54,019 nt of DNA, taken from the NCBI RefSeq assembly GCF_003611695.1, contig NZ_RAWE01000049.1, positions 1 through 54,019 on the forward strand. Reading direction: 5' to 3'. A program made the position numbers and the translations under genes. Position 1 is the first letter of the stretch. Each line of letters starts with the position of its first letter. The DNA is from Corallococcus carmarthensis. GTDB lineage: Bacteria > Myxococcota > Myxococcia > Myxococcales > Myxococcaceae. The notes beneath the pieces were generated by a model. It made no database searches. It saw only the letters and a list, made by a program, of their open reading frames with translations, and was not told the DNA's origin. Shown here piece after piece: positions 43,827-52,179 of this stretch.

Positions 43827-46800
43827 TCAGTACCGGCCCTTGACGCCGATGATGGGCAGGGCGATGGGCAGTCCCACCGCATTCTTGGTCAGGGGTTGCC
43901 GGCTGTAGCCGCCGCCCAGGTAGTCGAAGCCCAGCGTCTCCGTGTTGAGGGTGACGTTGAGCATGTCCAGGTAGGCCTCCAGGGTGAACGTCTCGTAGGC
44001 CCAGGCCTTGGACACGCGCAGGTCGAAGCGGAAGAAGGGCGGCAGCCGGTCCACCTGATCGCGATCCACCTGCACCCACGCGGGGCGGCCGTCCGCGTCG
44101 GTGCCCTCGCGGTGCGTCTGGCTTCCCAGGGTGCCGTACTCCGGGCGTCCACTGTTGAAGTGGAGCACGCCCCCCAGGGTGATGTTGTTGGAGAACTTGT
44201 GGCTGACCACCAGATTCAGGATGTGTGTCTGGTCGAACGCGAAGGGCAGGTCCGCGATGTCCTCGGAGATGGCCTGACCTGACGAGTCATACCGATAGAA
44301 GGTGGTGCGCCGCGTGCTGCGCTGGAGGCTGTACGAAAGCCAACCGAACCAGTTGTTCCCCAGCGGGTAGCGGATGAGCACCTCCAACCCATACGCCAGC
44401 CCATGGCTGGTGAAGTCCGGGAGGTCCCAGTCGTCCCGGCTGACTGGCGGCGGATCCACATCCACCTGCCGCGCGCGCACCCGGCGGAAACCGTAGGGAT
44501 TGAAGTCCCCGCCGGGCGGGGTCGGCGGCGGCACATCCGAGTCGCCGCCGCCGTCCAGGTCGTCGGTCAGGCCCTCGTCGGAGAAGGGCGTGAGCTCGAT
44601 GGTGCGGAGCATGGGGTTCACGTAGACGTCCAGCCCCACCTCCCACTTGTCGAAGGCCTTCCACTCCACGCCCGTGGAGAGCTGCACGCCCTCCTGCAAG
44701 CCCAACAACAGACTGCCCACGTCCACCACCGGCAGGCTGATGAGGGTGGTGGGCGGCTGGTGGAAGATGCCCGCGCCGCCCTTGAGCGTCACGGTGTCGG
44801 TGAGCTTGTGGCGCACCGTGAGGCGCGGCTCGATGACCTTGTGGTCGAACCCGCCGGACAGGTGGTAGCTGTCCAGGCGCAGGCCGGGCACCACCGTCCA
44901 TCTGTCATTGGGCGTCCACACGCCTTCCCCATACACGCCTGCGAAGGTGGCCAGCGCCACGGGCACGCGCACCGTGTCCTCCTCCACCTCCTGGCCGTCC
45001 CGCACCGTGAGCACGTCCACGATGGCGCGCTTGTGTTCCAGGTCCGCGCCCGCGCGCAGGAGCAGCCGCTCATCCCATGGCACGCTGTAGCCCACGCGCC
45101 CGGAGTAGTTGCCCTGGTCGATGTAGATTTCATTCCCGCTGTCCGGCCCGCGCGACACGACGGAGAAGCGGTCCAGGCCCCAGGTGCCGCCCACCTCGAA
45201 CTCGCCCTTGCCCAGCGGGTGGCGGCCGCGCAGGTCCACGCGGTGGAAGTTGATGGACTGGAGCGCGGTGTCGCCCTGGTCGTCCTGCGCCTCCGAGCCG
45301 AAGGTGTCCGACGAACCAAAGGCAAACAACCGCAGCTTGCCCTGCCCCACGTCCTGCTCCACGCGGGCCTGATAATCCCAGAAGTCCAACACCACCTTCG
45401 GGTTGGTGCGCCCCGGCGGCGGCGGGTCCTGCAACTGATTGGCCGCCAGCGCGATGATCCACGGCGTATAGGAATAGCGGCCCGCGAGGCTGACGTTGGT
45501 GCCGGTGGACTTGAACGGCGTCTCGATGAAGAACCCCGCGTTGATGAAGTCCGCGTAGGCGCTGCCGTGTACGCGGTCGTCGCGAGGCCGGGTGAGGCGC
45601 CCGTCGATGGCGCCGCCCATCAGCCGGCCGTACTGCGGCGGCGGCGAGCCCGGATAGAAGTCGATGGCGTCCAGGAAGTCCGGGTGGATGACCGCGGGCC
45701 CCAGGAACAGGTGGAAGAGGATGGGGATGCGGATGCCATCCAGGAAGTAGCCCGTGGACGCGGGCTGGCTGCCGCGCACCACCGGGTACGCCACGCCGGA
45801 CAGCATGCTGCCCACGCCCGGCAGCAGCATGACCACGCGGAAGGGGTCGCCCATGGTGCCGGGCACTTCCCGCAGCTCCGCGTCGTGCAGCGTGATGCGG
45901 CTGACCTCCGTGCGCTCGCGGTCGCCGCGCACCACCGTCTCGTAGGGGTTCACCACGAGCGGCTCCAGGCCGTAGACGACCTCCAGCGACTCGCTGGACT
46001 TCAGCGCCTCGCGGAACAGGCCGGGCTTGTGGCCAGGAGCGAACACGCGCACCGCCTGGCCGCCCGTGGGGAAGCGCGCCTCGAAGCGGCCGTTCTCGTC
46101 CGTCTGCACCGGCGAGTCCGGCGCCGCGTCCGACACCAGCGTCGCGCCAATCAGCGGCCGGCGGTTGCCCTTCTCCCGCACCAGGCCCTTGAGGGTGATG
46201 GGCCCCCTCAGCTCGGCCCCCGCCAGGGTGCCGCCGTCCGCGCCGGAGGCCACCGGGACGGGCGCCTCGAAGCGGTACTCGAAGAACAGGCGCACCGCGA
46301 CGGGCTGGCCCTCCATCATCGCGGGCGAGAAGCGCAGGGACGGCGCGGCATGCAGCGCGGCCTCGTTGAGCAGCGGATGCACGCCCTCCACCAGCGTGGC
46401 GCGGTCCACCTCGCCCGCCTCGTCCACCAGCAGCTCCAGCTTCACCGTGCCCGCCACGCCCTCGCCCACCAGCCGGGGCGGGTACGGCGCGGGCGAGTCC
46501 CGCATCAGCGCGGGCGGCACGAAGGCGGCCAGCGTGGGCCCGCCGTCCCCCGCGTCTGGCGCCGCGCCCGCCTCCAGCGCCCAGCCCGCGTCCGTGCGCT
46601 GGAGGTCCGCCTCCTTCACGACCGTGCCCGCGCCCCCGTCCTGGCGGTCGTCCCCCTGCGTCCACGGCGCATCCATGCTCCGAGGGGCGGAGCCGGAGGT
46701 GAGGTTCTCCTCCGTGACGGGCAGGCCCGCGTCCAGCGTGTCGCCCAGCCGGGCACTGCCGGGGTCCGCTTCAGGGGATTGGGCGCGAGCGGGGAGCACC

Positions 46801-46871
46801 GGCCACAGCAGGCACATCGAAAGCGCCAGCGCGGCGGCGTGCCAGGGCGTGCTCCTCTTCGCGAAGGTCAT
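43827..46871 (-). CDS. TonB-dependent receptor fused to a TonB C-terminal domain
   Basis: A 1014-residue outer-membrane receptor. After the signal peptide (ends LPARA at about 30) comes a low-complexity acidic stretch, then a TonB C-terminal-type domain at about 122-205 (YPPRLVGEGVAGTVKLELLV ... VHPLLNEAALHA). A carboxypeptidase-regulatory-like Ig fold follows at 222-305 (LKGLVREKGNRRPLIGATLV), then a plug domain (VPGTMGDPFRVVMLLPGV, YFLDGIRIP) and a C-terminal barrel ending in an aromatic residue (KGRY). TonB C-domains normally belong to the inner-membrane energiser, so having one on the receptor itself is unusual outside myxobacteria. Substrate unknown. No exbB/exbD genes nearby. Confidence 0.88.
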   Translation of the reverse strand: MTFAKRSTPWHAAALALSMCLLWPVLPARAQSPEADPGSARLGDTLDAGLPVTEENLTSGSAPRSMDAPWTQGDDRQDGGAGTVVKEADLQRTDAGWALEAGAAPDAGDGGPTLAAFVPPALMRDSPAPYPPRLVGEGVAGTVKLELLVDEAGEVDRATLVEGVHPLLNEAALHAAPSLRFSPAMMEGQPVAVRLFFEYRFEAPVPVASGADGGTLAGAELRGPITLKGLVREKGNRRPLIGATLVSDAAPDSPVQTDENGRFEARFPTGGQAVRVFAPGHKPGLFREALKSSESLEVVYGLEPLVVNPYETVVRGDRERTEVSRITLHDAELREVPGTMGDPFRVVMLLPGVGSMLSGVAYPVVRGSQPASTGYFLDGIRIPILFHLFLGPAVIHPDFLDAIDFYPGSPPPQYGRLMGGAIDGRLTRPRDDRVHGSAYADFINAGFFIETPFKSTGTNVSLAGRYSYTPWIIALAANQLQDPPPPGRTNPKVVLDFWDYQARVEQDVGQGKLRLFAFGSSDTFGSEAQDDQGDTALQSINFHRVDLRGRHPLGKGEFEVGGTWGLDRFSVVSRGPDSGNEIYIDQGNYSGRVGYSVPWDERLLLRAGADLEHKRAIVDVLTVRDGQEVEEDTVRVPVALATFAGVYGEGVWTPNDRWTVVPGLRLDSYHLSGGFDHKVIEPRLTVRHKLTDTVTLKGGAGIFHQPPTTLISLPVVDVGSLLLGLQEGVQLSTGVEWKAFDKWEVGLDVYVNPMLRTIELTPFSDEGLTDDLDGGGDSDVPPPTPPGGDFNPYGFRRVRARQVDVDPPPVSRDDWDLPDFTSHGLAYGLEVLIRYPLGNNWFGWLSYSLQRSTRRTTFYRYDSSGQAISEDIADLPFAFDQTHILNLVVSHKFSNNITLGGVLHFNSGRPEYGTLGSQTHREGTDADGRPAWVQVDRDQVDRLPPFFRFDLRVSKAWAYETFTLEAYLDMLNVTLNTETLGFDYLGGGYSRQPLTKNAVGLPIALPIIGVKGRY

Positions 46872-47223
46872 GGGTGATGGCGTTCGTGCAAGGCGGATCC
46901 CGGCCGGCGTCCATGAGGCCAGGGGATGTCCGCCCTGACAAGCGCTGCTCCGTGACGCATGCCATCACCGCCCGGCAGGGGCCGTGCGGGCGGCACCCCC
47001 TTTCCGCTGGAGGACATTTGCCTTCCGCGTCACGTCGCGCCGTGGATGCCCGGCCCCGTCCCGGGGACGGGGCGCCCCATTTCGGATCCATCCCCACCTT
47101 CCAGGAAGTCGCCCTTTCCCATTTCCCGGATGCCATGGAACGCCCCACCCCTCCCAGACCTCTCTCCAACGACATGCTCCAGGACAGGGTGCGCGCGGCG
47201 TCTGGCGTCACGCGAGCCTGCTT
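46872..47223. other. Divergent intergenic region with a GC palindrome
   Basis: About 350 bases between the TonB receptor and the small Ig-like protein genes, which point away from each other. It should hold both promoters, but no clear consensus boxes are seen. The main feature is a 21-base near-perfect palindrome at 47053-47073 (GCCCCGTCCC, one central G, GGGACGGGGC), which might be an operator or a transcript hairpin. Confidence 0.45.
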
Positions 47224-47643
47224 ATGATTCCCCCGCCGTCCCTGCGCTACCTTCCCCACGGACTGCTCGCGTCACTGCTATTGGGCCTGATGTTGATGCC
47301 GCTGCTCTTCCCGCCGTCACTGGCGCGAGCGGGAAACGAAGGACCTGACACCTTCATCGACGAAGGGCCCCCGGGGGCCACGCCCTCCAGGGAGGCCACC
47401 TTCGTCTTCACCGCCACCACGCTGAAGCCCGTGTTCTGGTGCTCGCTGGACGGCAGCCTCTACATCCCCTGCGAATCCCCGTGGCGCCTGAAGGACCTGC
47501 CCGTGGGCGAGCACACCGTGGACGTCTACGCGGTGGACGTGAACACCGCGCACCGCGACCCCACCCCGTCTGGCTGGGTGTGGCGGGTGACGAAAACAGA
47601 CCCGCGCGTGGGCCCCCCCCGCCCCCCTGCATCCGCGCCCTGA
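47224..47643 (+). CDS. Small secreted protein with Ig-like domain
   Basis: A 139-residue protein with a signal peptide (LLASLLLGLMLMPLLF..SLARA). The mature part is one Ig-like domain of the type repeated in many myxobacterial surface proteins: EATFVFTATTLKPVFWCSL, CESPWRLKDLPVGEHTVDVY and SGWVWRVTK, with two cysteines likely paired. It ends in a Pro-rich tail. Here it stands alone, without the usual long repeats or sorting tail, so it may be a fragment of a larger ancestor or a free-standing secreted binder. Convergent with the XRE regulator gene. Confidence 0.75.
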   Translation: MIPPPSLRYLPHGLLASLLLGLMLMPLLFPPSLARAGNEGPDTFIDEGPPGATPSREATFVFTATTLKPVFWCSLDGSLYIPCESPWRLKDLPVGEHTVDVYAVDVNTAHRDPTPSGWVWRVTKTDPRVGPPRPPASAP

Positions 47644-47647
47644 GGCA

Positions 47648-47678
47648 GAAGCCCCTGGGGCGGAGACCCGAGGGCTTC
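47648..47678. terminator. Hairpin between convergent genes
   Basis: 7-bp arms GAAGCCC / GGGCTTC around a 17-base loop, lying between the stops of the Ig-like protein and the XRE regulator. Confidence 0.4.
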
Positions 47679-48150
47679 AGCGGCGCGTGGGCAGGATGGC
47701 GCTGGCCACCAGGCTCATCAGCTTGAGCTGGGGACGCGGCAGCCGGCGCACGGCGCGCAAGAGGCGGCGCATCTCCGGCAGGTCGTCCTTGTCCGTGGAG
47801 TCCTCCTCCCACAGCCCCGCGCCCGCCGCCGCCGCCACGGCCAGCCCCAGGGACGCGTCCGCGGACAGCTGCAGCGCCAGGCACAGGCGGAACAGCGTGG
47901 GGACGCTGGGCATCATCTTGCCCCGCTCCAGCCGGCCGTAGACCTCCGACGCGATGCCGACGCGATCCGCCACGTCCGCCTGCGTGAGGCCAGCCCGCAA
48001 CCGCGCGGCCCGGGCCGCCGCGCCCACGCTGACCGCCAGCTTGCGCTCCAACTGCCGCCGCGACAGCGCGGCCGCCGACGCGGGCGCCACACGGGGCTTC
48101 TTCCGGACGCGGCCGGAAGCCAGAGGACCTCGGGGGTGGGTTTTCACCAC
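47677..48150 (-). CDS. XRE-family helix-turn-helix regulator
   Basis: A 157-residue DNA-binding protein. After a basic N-terminus (KKPRVAPASAAALSRRQL) comes a Cro/CI-type HTH: RLRAGLTQADVADRVGIASE, then VYGRLERGKMMPSVPTLFRL. The C-terminal part is short, helical and without a recognised ligand domain (LRAVRRLPRPQLKLMSLVAS). The start is GTG, followed directly by a second GTG. It is 250 bases upstream, on the same strand, of nothing co-directional except the Ig-protein end, so it is probably monocistronic. Targets unknown. Confidence 0.88.
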   Translation of the reverse strand: MVKTHPRGPLASGRVRKKPRVAPASAAALSRRQLERKLAVSVGAAARAARLRAGLTQADVADRVGIASEVYGRLERGKMMPSVPTLFRLCLALQLSADASLGLAVAAAAGAGLWEEDSTDKDDLPEMRRLLRAVRRLPRPQLKLMSLVASAILPTRR

Positions 48151-48401
48151 ATCAACCTTGCACGTGACGTCCGGTGGGGTGGCCGCAAGGCTCGCGACCC
48201 CGCCACCGCCGGAGCGGTTCAGAGGTCGTTATAACCCACCACGTCACTCGGGCCCATCCCTATATGACAGGTAGTCCTGCATTCCCCCGTCCACCGGAAG
48301 GGCGTCGTTCACGGTTCCATAAGCCCACATGAAACGACATGCAATCCCGCAAGGCGTCTGAGATTGTCCGGGTTCGGGGGCCTGGGTTGCGCCGGGGGGG
48401 C

Positions 48402-49010
48402 TCAACCGTCCGACGTGGCGACGCGTTCCCAGCCATCCGGGTAGTGCGTGATGAGCCCCAGGGCGTCGGTGTCCACCTCGGCGACGAAGGTGCCGCCCGC
48501 GCTCTCGTAGCGGTAGCGCGTGGAGGACAGCCGGGTGTAGCGCTGCTCCAGCCGCTCCAGGGACAGGTCCGGCAGCCGCACCCACGCGGCCGTCACGTCC
48601 CGGGCCTGGCCGGGTTCAAGCCCCAGCCGGCGGATGGGCAGGGTGTTGGTGGAGGGGGTGACGCTCAGGTCCACGTCCACGCACCCGCGCAGCTCCGGCA
48701 GCTCCCGCCCGTCGCGCCACCAGCGCTGGTGGTCATCCACCTGGAGCACCAGCGTCCGCCGGGTGCCGCCCTGGTGCAGGGCCAGCCGCGCCTCGCGCGT
48801 GTGCCAGTCCGGGTCGCACGCCACGGTGTAGCGCACCAGCAGCGGCAGGCCTTCGCCCACCAGCACCACGGTGCCCGTGAAGAGGGGCCCTTCCGCGGAC
48901 TCCCACAGCTCGAAGTGCTCCGTGCCGGGGGACTCCAGGCGCCGCCAGGTCAGGGCCTGCAGGCAGCGGCCCTCGGGCGTGCCGCCGGGCCGGGCGGTGC
49001 GCGCCGTCAC
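48402..49010 (-). CDS. Putative glycolipid-binding (DUF1089) protein
   Basis: A 202-residue cytoplasmic beta-rich protein of the DUF1089 'putative glycolipid-binding' family. Family hallmarks: VVLVGEGLPLLVRYTVACD, WHTREARLAL, the very conserved LRGCVDVDLSVTPSTNTLP followed by IRRL, and a C-terminal AEVDTDALGLITHYPDGW. The lipid-binding assignment of the family is tentative. The start is a GTG. It follows the HExxH gene by 66 bases on the same strand and may be co-transcribed with it. Confidence 0.85.
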   Translation of the reverse strand: MTARTARPGGTPEGRCLQALTWRRLESPGTEHFELWESAEGPLFTGTVVLVGEGLPLLVRYTVACDPDWHTREARLALHQGGTRRTLVLQVDDHQRWWRDGRELPELRGCVDVDLSVTPSTNTLPIRRLGLEPGQARDVTAAWVRLPDLSLERLEQRYTRLSSTRYRYESAGGTFVAEVDTDALGLITHYPDGWERVATSDG

Positions 49011-49076
49011 GGGACGGACCTCCGGAGGCTCCCTGGCCTCCCGGACCTCACCGCGAGGCCTCCGGGGGCGGCCACC

Positions 49077-49817
49077 TCACGGCGCGCCCCGTCCGGCGTA
49101 GAGGCAGTCCAGCGCCTCGTCCAGCAGGCACAGGGCGGCGTCGCTCCAGCCGCGCAGCCGCTGCTGGGGCGTGGGGCGGCCCACGTGGGGGATGAGCTGC
49201 GCGTCGGCGGCGTCCTCGATGAACTGGGCCTGCTGCTCCGGGTTGAGCTCCGCCCAGCGCCGGTGGCCCACGGCCTTGCGCCAGTCGTAGCCGTCACCCA
49301 GGTACTGCGCCGCCAGCGCGCCGCTCAGGTAGCCCGTGCCGCCGTGCTGGTGCTGCCACACGTGCGTGAGCTCATGCACGAGCAGCCGGAAGCCCACCGC
49401 GCCGTAGCCGGGCGGAATGAAGAGGATGTCGCCGTGGGCGAACGCGCGGCCCGGCAGGCCCAGCAGGCCCAGGGCGCCTTCCTTCACGCGCACGCAGCGG
49501 TAGTCCAGGCTGTCGCCGAAGATGGGACGCAGCCGGTCCACCTCCGCGTCCGTCAGGCGGCGGCCCACGGGCTCCAGGCCCGTCACCACCTGCACGGCGG
49601 ACAGCACGCGCCCGCCCAGCATCAGCACCAGGTCCACCGGCACCTGCGCCACGCGGAACAGGCAGCGCTTGAGCTGCGGCAGGCCGTCACGCGAGCGCCC
49701 CGTCGCGCAGCGGGCCATGCCGCTGGCGAAGAGCATCAGCGCCAGGTACGCGCTGCGCGCGGCGCCCGCGGACGCCCCGGCGATGCCAGTGAACAACCCG
49801 TGGCCCGCGTCCGCCAC
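49077..49817 (-). CDS. HExxH protein, DUF4157-like
   Basis: A protein of about 246 residues with a metallopeptidase-like motif VHELTHVWQHQ (H148-E149-x-x-H152 from this start), preceded by FGDSLDYRCVRVKEG, the pattern of DUF4157 (eCIS-core) domains. Such domains are often cargo or accessory parts of contractile injection systems, but no such system is near. The N-terminal 50 residues contain a hydrophobic stretch (AYLALMLFASGMA). The start is uncertain: the GTG at 49817 and a TTG at 49829 are the first usable codons after the upstream gene's stop, and neither has a good ribosome site. Confidence 0.7.
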   Translation of the reverse strand: MADAGHGLFTGIAGASAGAARSAYLALMLFASGMARCATGRSRDGLPQLKRCLFRVAQVPVDLVLMLGGRVLSAVQVVTGLEPVGRRLTDAEVDRLRPIFGDSLDYRCVRVKEGALGLLGLPGRAFAHGDILFIPPGYGAVGFRLLVHELTHVWQHQHGGTGYLSGALAAQYLGDGYDWRKAVGHRRWAELNPEQQAQFIEDAADAQLIPHVGRPTPQQRLRGWSDAALCLLDEALDCLYAGRGAP

Positions 49818-49860
49818 CCGCGCCGTCAAGGGCGCGAGGCGGGGAGCGTCACGGCGGGAG

Positions 49861-50379
49861 TCACGGACGGCTTGCGGATTGAGCGAGGTGGGAGACCCCA
49901 AGGACCCTCTCCAGGAGCGAGCGCAGCTGACCGGCCCGCCAGGGCCGGCCAAGTGCGAAGTGGGTGTGGCAGGCCGTCGGGAGGGTGGCGCTCGCCTCGG
50001 GACGGAAACCGGAGGACAGGAGGATGCGCGGACCGTGGAAGCCACGGTCCACCAGCCGGCACAGGAAGTCGCTCACGACGCGGCGATCCGCGTCCAGGTC
50101 CAGCACCAGCCCGTCCACCGTCACGCCCGTGTCCAACCGCCGGTCCGCCGACGTCGCGCCCAGCGTCGTCACGATCCGGCACCCCAACCCCACCTCACGC
50201 GCCACCGCCAGCCGGACCTCGGGGGCCTCGGAGACCACCAGGAGCACCGGCGCCGCCTTCCCCGTCCGGGGCGCCGCGATCGGGACCACCGCCCCGCGCC
50301 GCGCACCCAGGACCGCGGGCGCCGTGGGACGGCTGAAAGCGAATTCCGGGACAAGGAGGGAAGACGGTGCGGTGGCCAC
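49861..50379 (-). CDS. Degenerate receiver-like protein
   Basis: A protein of about 172 residues. From about residue 45 it follows a receiver fold: VLLVVSEAPEVRLAVAREVG, GLVLDLDADRRVVSDFL, GPRILLSSGF and a C-terminal helix after GRPWRAGQL. The acidic pair is replaced by Ser-Glu, and the conserved Lys is missing, so normal phosphorylation is doubtful. I chose the GTG at 50379 because a near-consensus promoter just upstream would start transcription at about that base; a longer version from GTG at 50430 is possible. The HExxH gene follows. Confidence 0.6.
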   Translation of the reverse strand: MATAPSSLLVPEFAFSRPTAPAVLGARRGAVVPIAAPRTGKAAPVLLVVSEAPEVRLAVAREVGLGCRIVTTLGATSADRRLDTGVTVDGLVLDLDADRRVVSDFLCRLVDRGFHGPRILLSSGFRPEASATLPTACHTHFALGRPWRAGQLRSLLERVLGVSHLAQSASRP

Positions 50380-50385
50380 GTCCCA

Positions 50386-50414
50386 ATAATAAGCAGCAAG
50401 AACGGAAATATCAA
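50386..50414 (-). promoter_or_regulatory. Near-consensus sigma-70 promoter
   Basis: TTGATA (-35, 50409-50414) and TATTAT (-10, 50386-50391) on the minus strand, with exactly 17 bases between. The predicted start of transcription is at or next to the GTG at 50379. The -35 box overlaps the stop codon of the upstream phosphoesterase gene. Confidence 0.6.
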
Positions 50415-51649
50415 GCTTGGCTTGAATCACCGTCAGAACGGTGAACTCCTACCAGAGTGAGGGCCGCGATCTCCGGGGCGGGGCCCAGACGGAGCGGGGG
50501 GCCCCAGTAGCCGGTGCCGCGGTGGGTGTAGACCCGGGTCCCGGCGACGGTGGCCAGCCCCTGCACGACGGGCTGCTGGAACTTCACGAAGAACATGAAG
50601 GGGAAGATCTGCCCGCCGTGGGTGTGGCCGGACAATTGGAGGTCCACGCGCAGGCCCTGCAGGAACAGGGCGGTGCGGGGCTGGTGGGCCAGGAGCACGC
50701 GGGGCACATCCGCCGGGGCGCCGGCGAGCGCGAGGTCGGGGCGGCTCTGGAGGGGCGGGTCGATGTGGCCCGCGTCGTGGTCGGTGACGCCGGCGATGAC
50801 GAGCCGGGCGCCGCCGCGCTCCACCACGCGGTGTTCGTTGGTGAGGACGGTGATGCCCAGCCGGGCGACCTCGGCCATCCAGGCGCGGGCGCCGTGGTAG
50901 AATTCGTGGTTTCCGGTGACGTAGTAGACGCCCAGCGGCGCCTTGATGCCCGCGAGCGGCGTCATCTGGTCGCGCAGCTGGTCCACGGAGCCATCCACCA
51001 GGTCACCCGTGATGGCGACGATGTCCGGCTGGAGCGCGTTGACCTGATCCACCACGCGCTGAAGCCACACGCCGTCCAGGGTAGGGCCCACGTGGACGTC
51101 GGAGAGCTGCACGACGCGGAGGCCGTCCAGGCCCGGGCCCAGGTCCTGGAGGGCCACGGTGGTGCGCTCCACGCGGGCCTTGCCGCGCGCGGTGACGAAG
51201 GCGAAGGCCACGGCGGGCACGACGGTGCCCAGCACGGCGGCCGCGCGGCCCCGGGCGAGCGCGTGCATGTCGGTGACGGTGCCGGAGAGCGACAGCGCGG
51301 CGCCGACGATGTCGGAAGCCAGCACGGCGGTGAGGAACACGCCGAAGGCGCCCAGCCAGAGGTACGCGCCCCACTGGATGACGCGGGTGAAGCCGGTGGC
51401 CTCACGGCGCGCGGCGCGAAAACCCGCCAGCAGCACGAGGTAGCAGAGGCCCAGCAGGCCCCAGCCCAGCGCGGCCCAGGGAGCGGGCCAGCCGGGGGCG
51501 GTGAAGAGGCGCAGGCCGATGTACACGTGCAGCGCGGTGGGCAGGCCCAACCCCAGGAGGAGGGACAGCACCCATCGCCAGCCCGGAGCACCGGCCGAGC
51601 GCCGGCCCCGCCGCGAGGGAGCTTCTTCCGAGGACACGTCCGTCGTCAC
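50411..51649 (-). CDS. Membrane metallophosphoesterase
   Basis: A 412-residue protein with about four N-terminal membrane helices (25-48, 56-80, 91-115, 138-155) and a calcineurin-like phosphoesterase domain from about 175. Metal-site motifs: SDVH (D184, H186), TGDLV, TGNHEF, AHQPR and GHTHGGQ. GNHE replaces the GNHD seen in the paralogue at 32851. The two share DGLR..QLSDVHVG and TVL.NEHRVV. The catalytic domain should lie beside the membrane, consistent with a lipid or envelope substrate, which is unknown. I chose the GTG at 51649; another GTG lies three codons upstream. Confidence 0.88.
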   Translation of the reverse strand: MTTDVSSEEAPSRRGRRSAGAPGWRWVLSLLLGLGLPTALHVYIGLRLFTAPGWPAPWAALGWGLLGLCYLVLLAGFRAARREATGFTRVIQWGAYLWLGAFGVFLTAVLASDIVGAALSLSGTVTDMHALARGRAAAVLGTVVPAVAFAFVTARGKARVERTTVALQDLGPGLDGLRVVQLSDVHVGPTLDGVWLQRVVDQVNALQPDIVAITGDLVDGSVDQLRDQMTPLAGIKAPLGVYYVTGNHEFYHGARAWMAEVARLGITVLTNEHRVVERGGARLVIAGVTDHDAGHIDPPLQSRPDLALAGAPADVPRVLLAHQPRTALFLQGLRVDLQLSGHTHGGQIFPFMFFVKFQQPVVQGLATVAGTRVYTHRGTGYWGPPLRLGPAPEIAALTLVGVHRSDGDSSQA

Positions 51650-51771
51650 GCGCGCCACCCTGTCGTCCCGGGAGCCGGGACGCCTTCGAGGGCGGGAAGA
51701 TAACGGCCCCCCCCACGCCGCGCCCGCCGACCCCGCCGGACGCCTGGCGGCCCCTCTGAAGATGGTATTCC

Positions 51772-52179
51772 ATGAAAAATATGGAATCCTTCCGCTGGCG
51801 CTCATGGATCACGCTGATGCTGTGCAGCGTGCTGTTCGGGGGCTGCGCGACGGCGACGTGCATCGACAGCGAGACGTGCTGTATCGAGGCCCACCCGGGC
51901 AACCCCGCCGCGTGTGGGCTCACGGCGGGCGAAGCAGCAGCCCTCATGGGAGCCGCCGCAGGCGCCGGGACTGCCGCCGCGGTCACGTCGTCTCAAGCCA
52001 AGGAGGATGAGTTCGCGCACAACGCTCACCTTCCCGAATGGAAGCAGCGGTGCATCCGCGCATGGAACGACTGTGCCGACGGTAGACTCGATGGTCCCTG
52101 CACAGCCTGTCTCCGACGCTGCGAGGGGCAACACGAGTGGCCTGCCGATATGTGCGGCCCGAAGCCGAGGAAGCGTTAG
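51772..52179 (+). CDS. Small Cys-rich lipoprotein, possibly toxin-like
   Basis: A 135-residue lipoprotein: leader with lipobox LFGGC (C25), a cysteine-rich start (CATATC, CC), a Gly/Ala-rich hydrophobic segment (AAALMGAAAGAGTAAAV) and a C-terminal domain of about 60 residues with six cysteines and the pattern WKQRCIRAWNDC ... CRRCEGQHEWP-like spacing. The layout (lipobox, hydrophobic Ala/Gly segment, short variable C-terminus) recalls short Sit-type lipoproteins of myxobacteria, but I cannot place it in a named family. The DUSAM gene begins at the base after its stop codon, so the two are made together. Confidence 0.65.
   Translation: MKNMESFRWRSWITLMLCSVLFGGCATATCIDSETCCIEAHPGNPAACGLTAGEAAALMGAAAGAGTAAAVTSSQAKEDEFAHNAHLPEWKQRCIRAWNDCADGRLDGPCTACLRRCEGQHEWPADMCGPKPRKR

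Noticed and set aside
48225-48275. TATAAC box upstream of the glycolipid-binding or XRE genes
   Set aside because: No acceptable -35 element at 16-18 bases, and the position does not match a start codon on the right strand.
48244-48585. 113-codon minus-strand frame
   Set aside because: Its N-terminal half is a shifted frame of the glycolipid-binding gene; the rest is intergenic with no domain.
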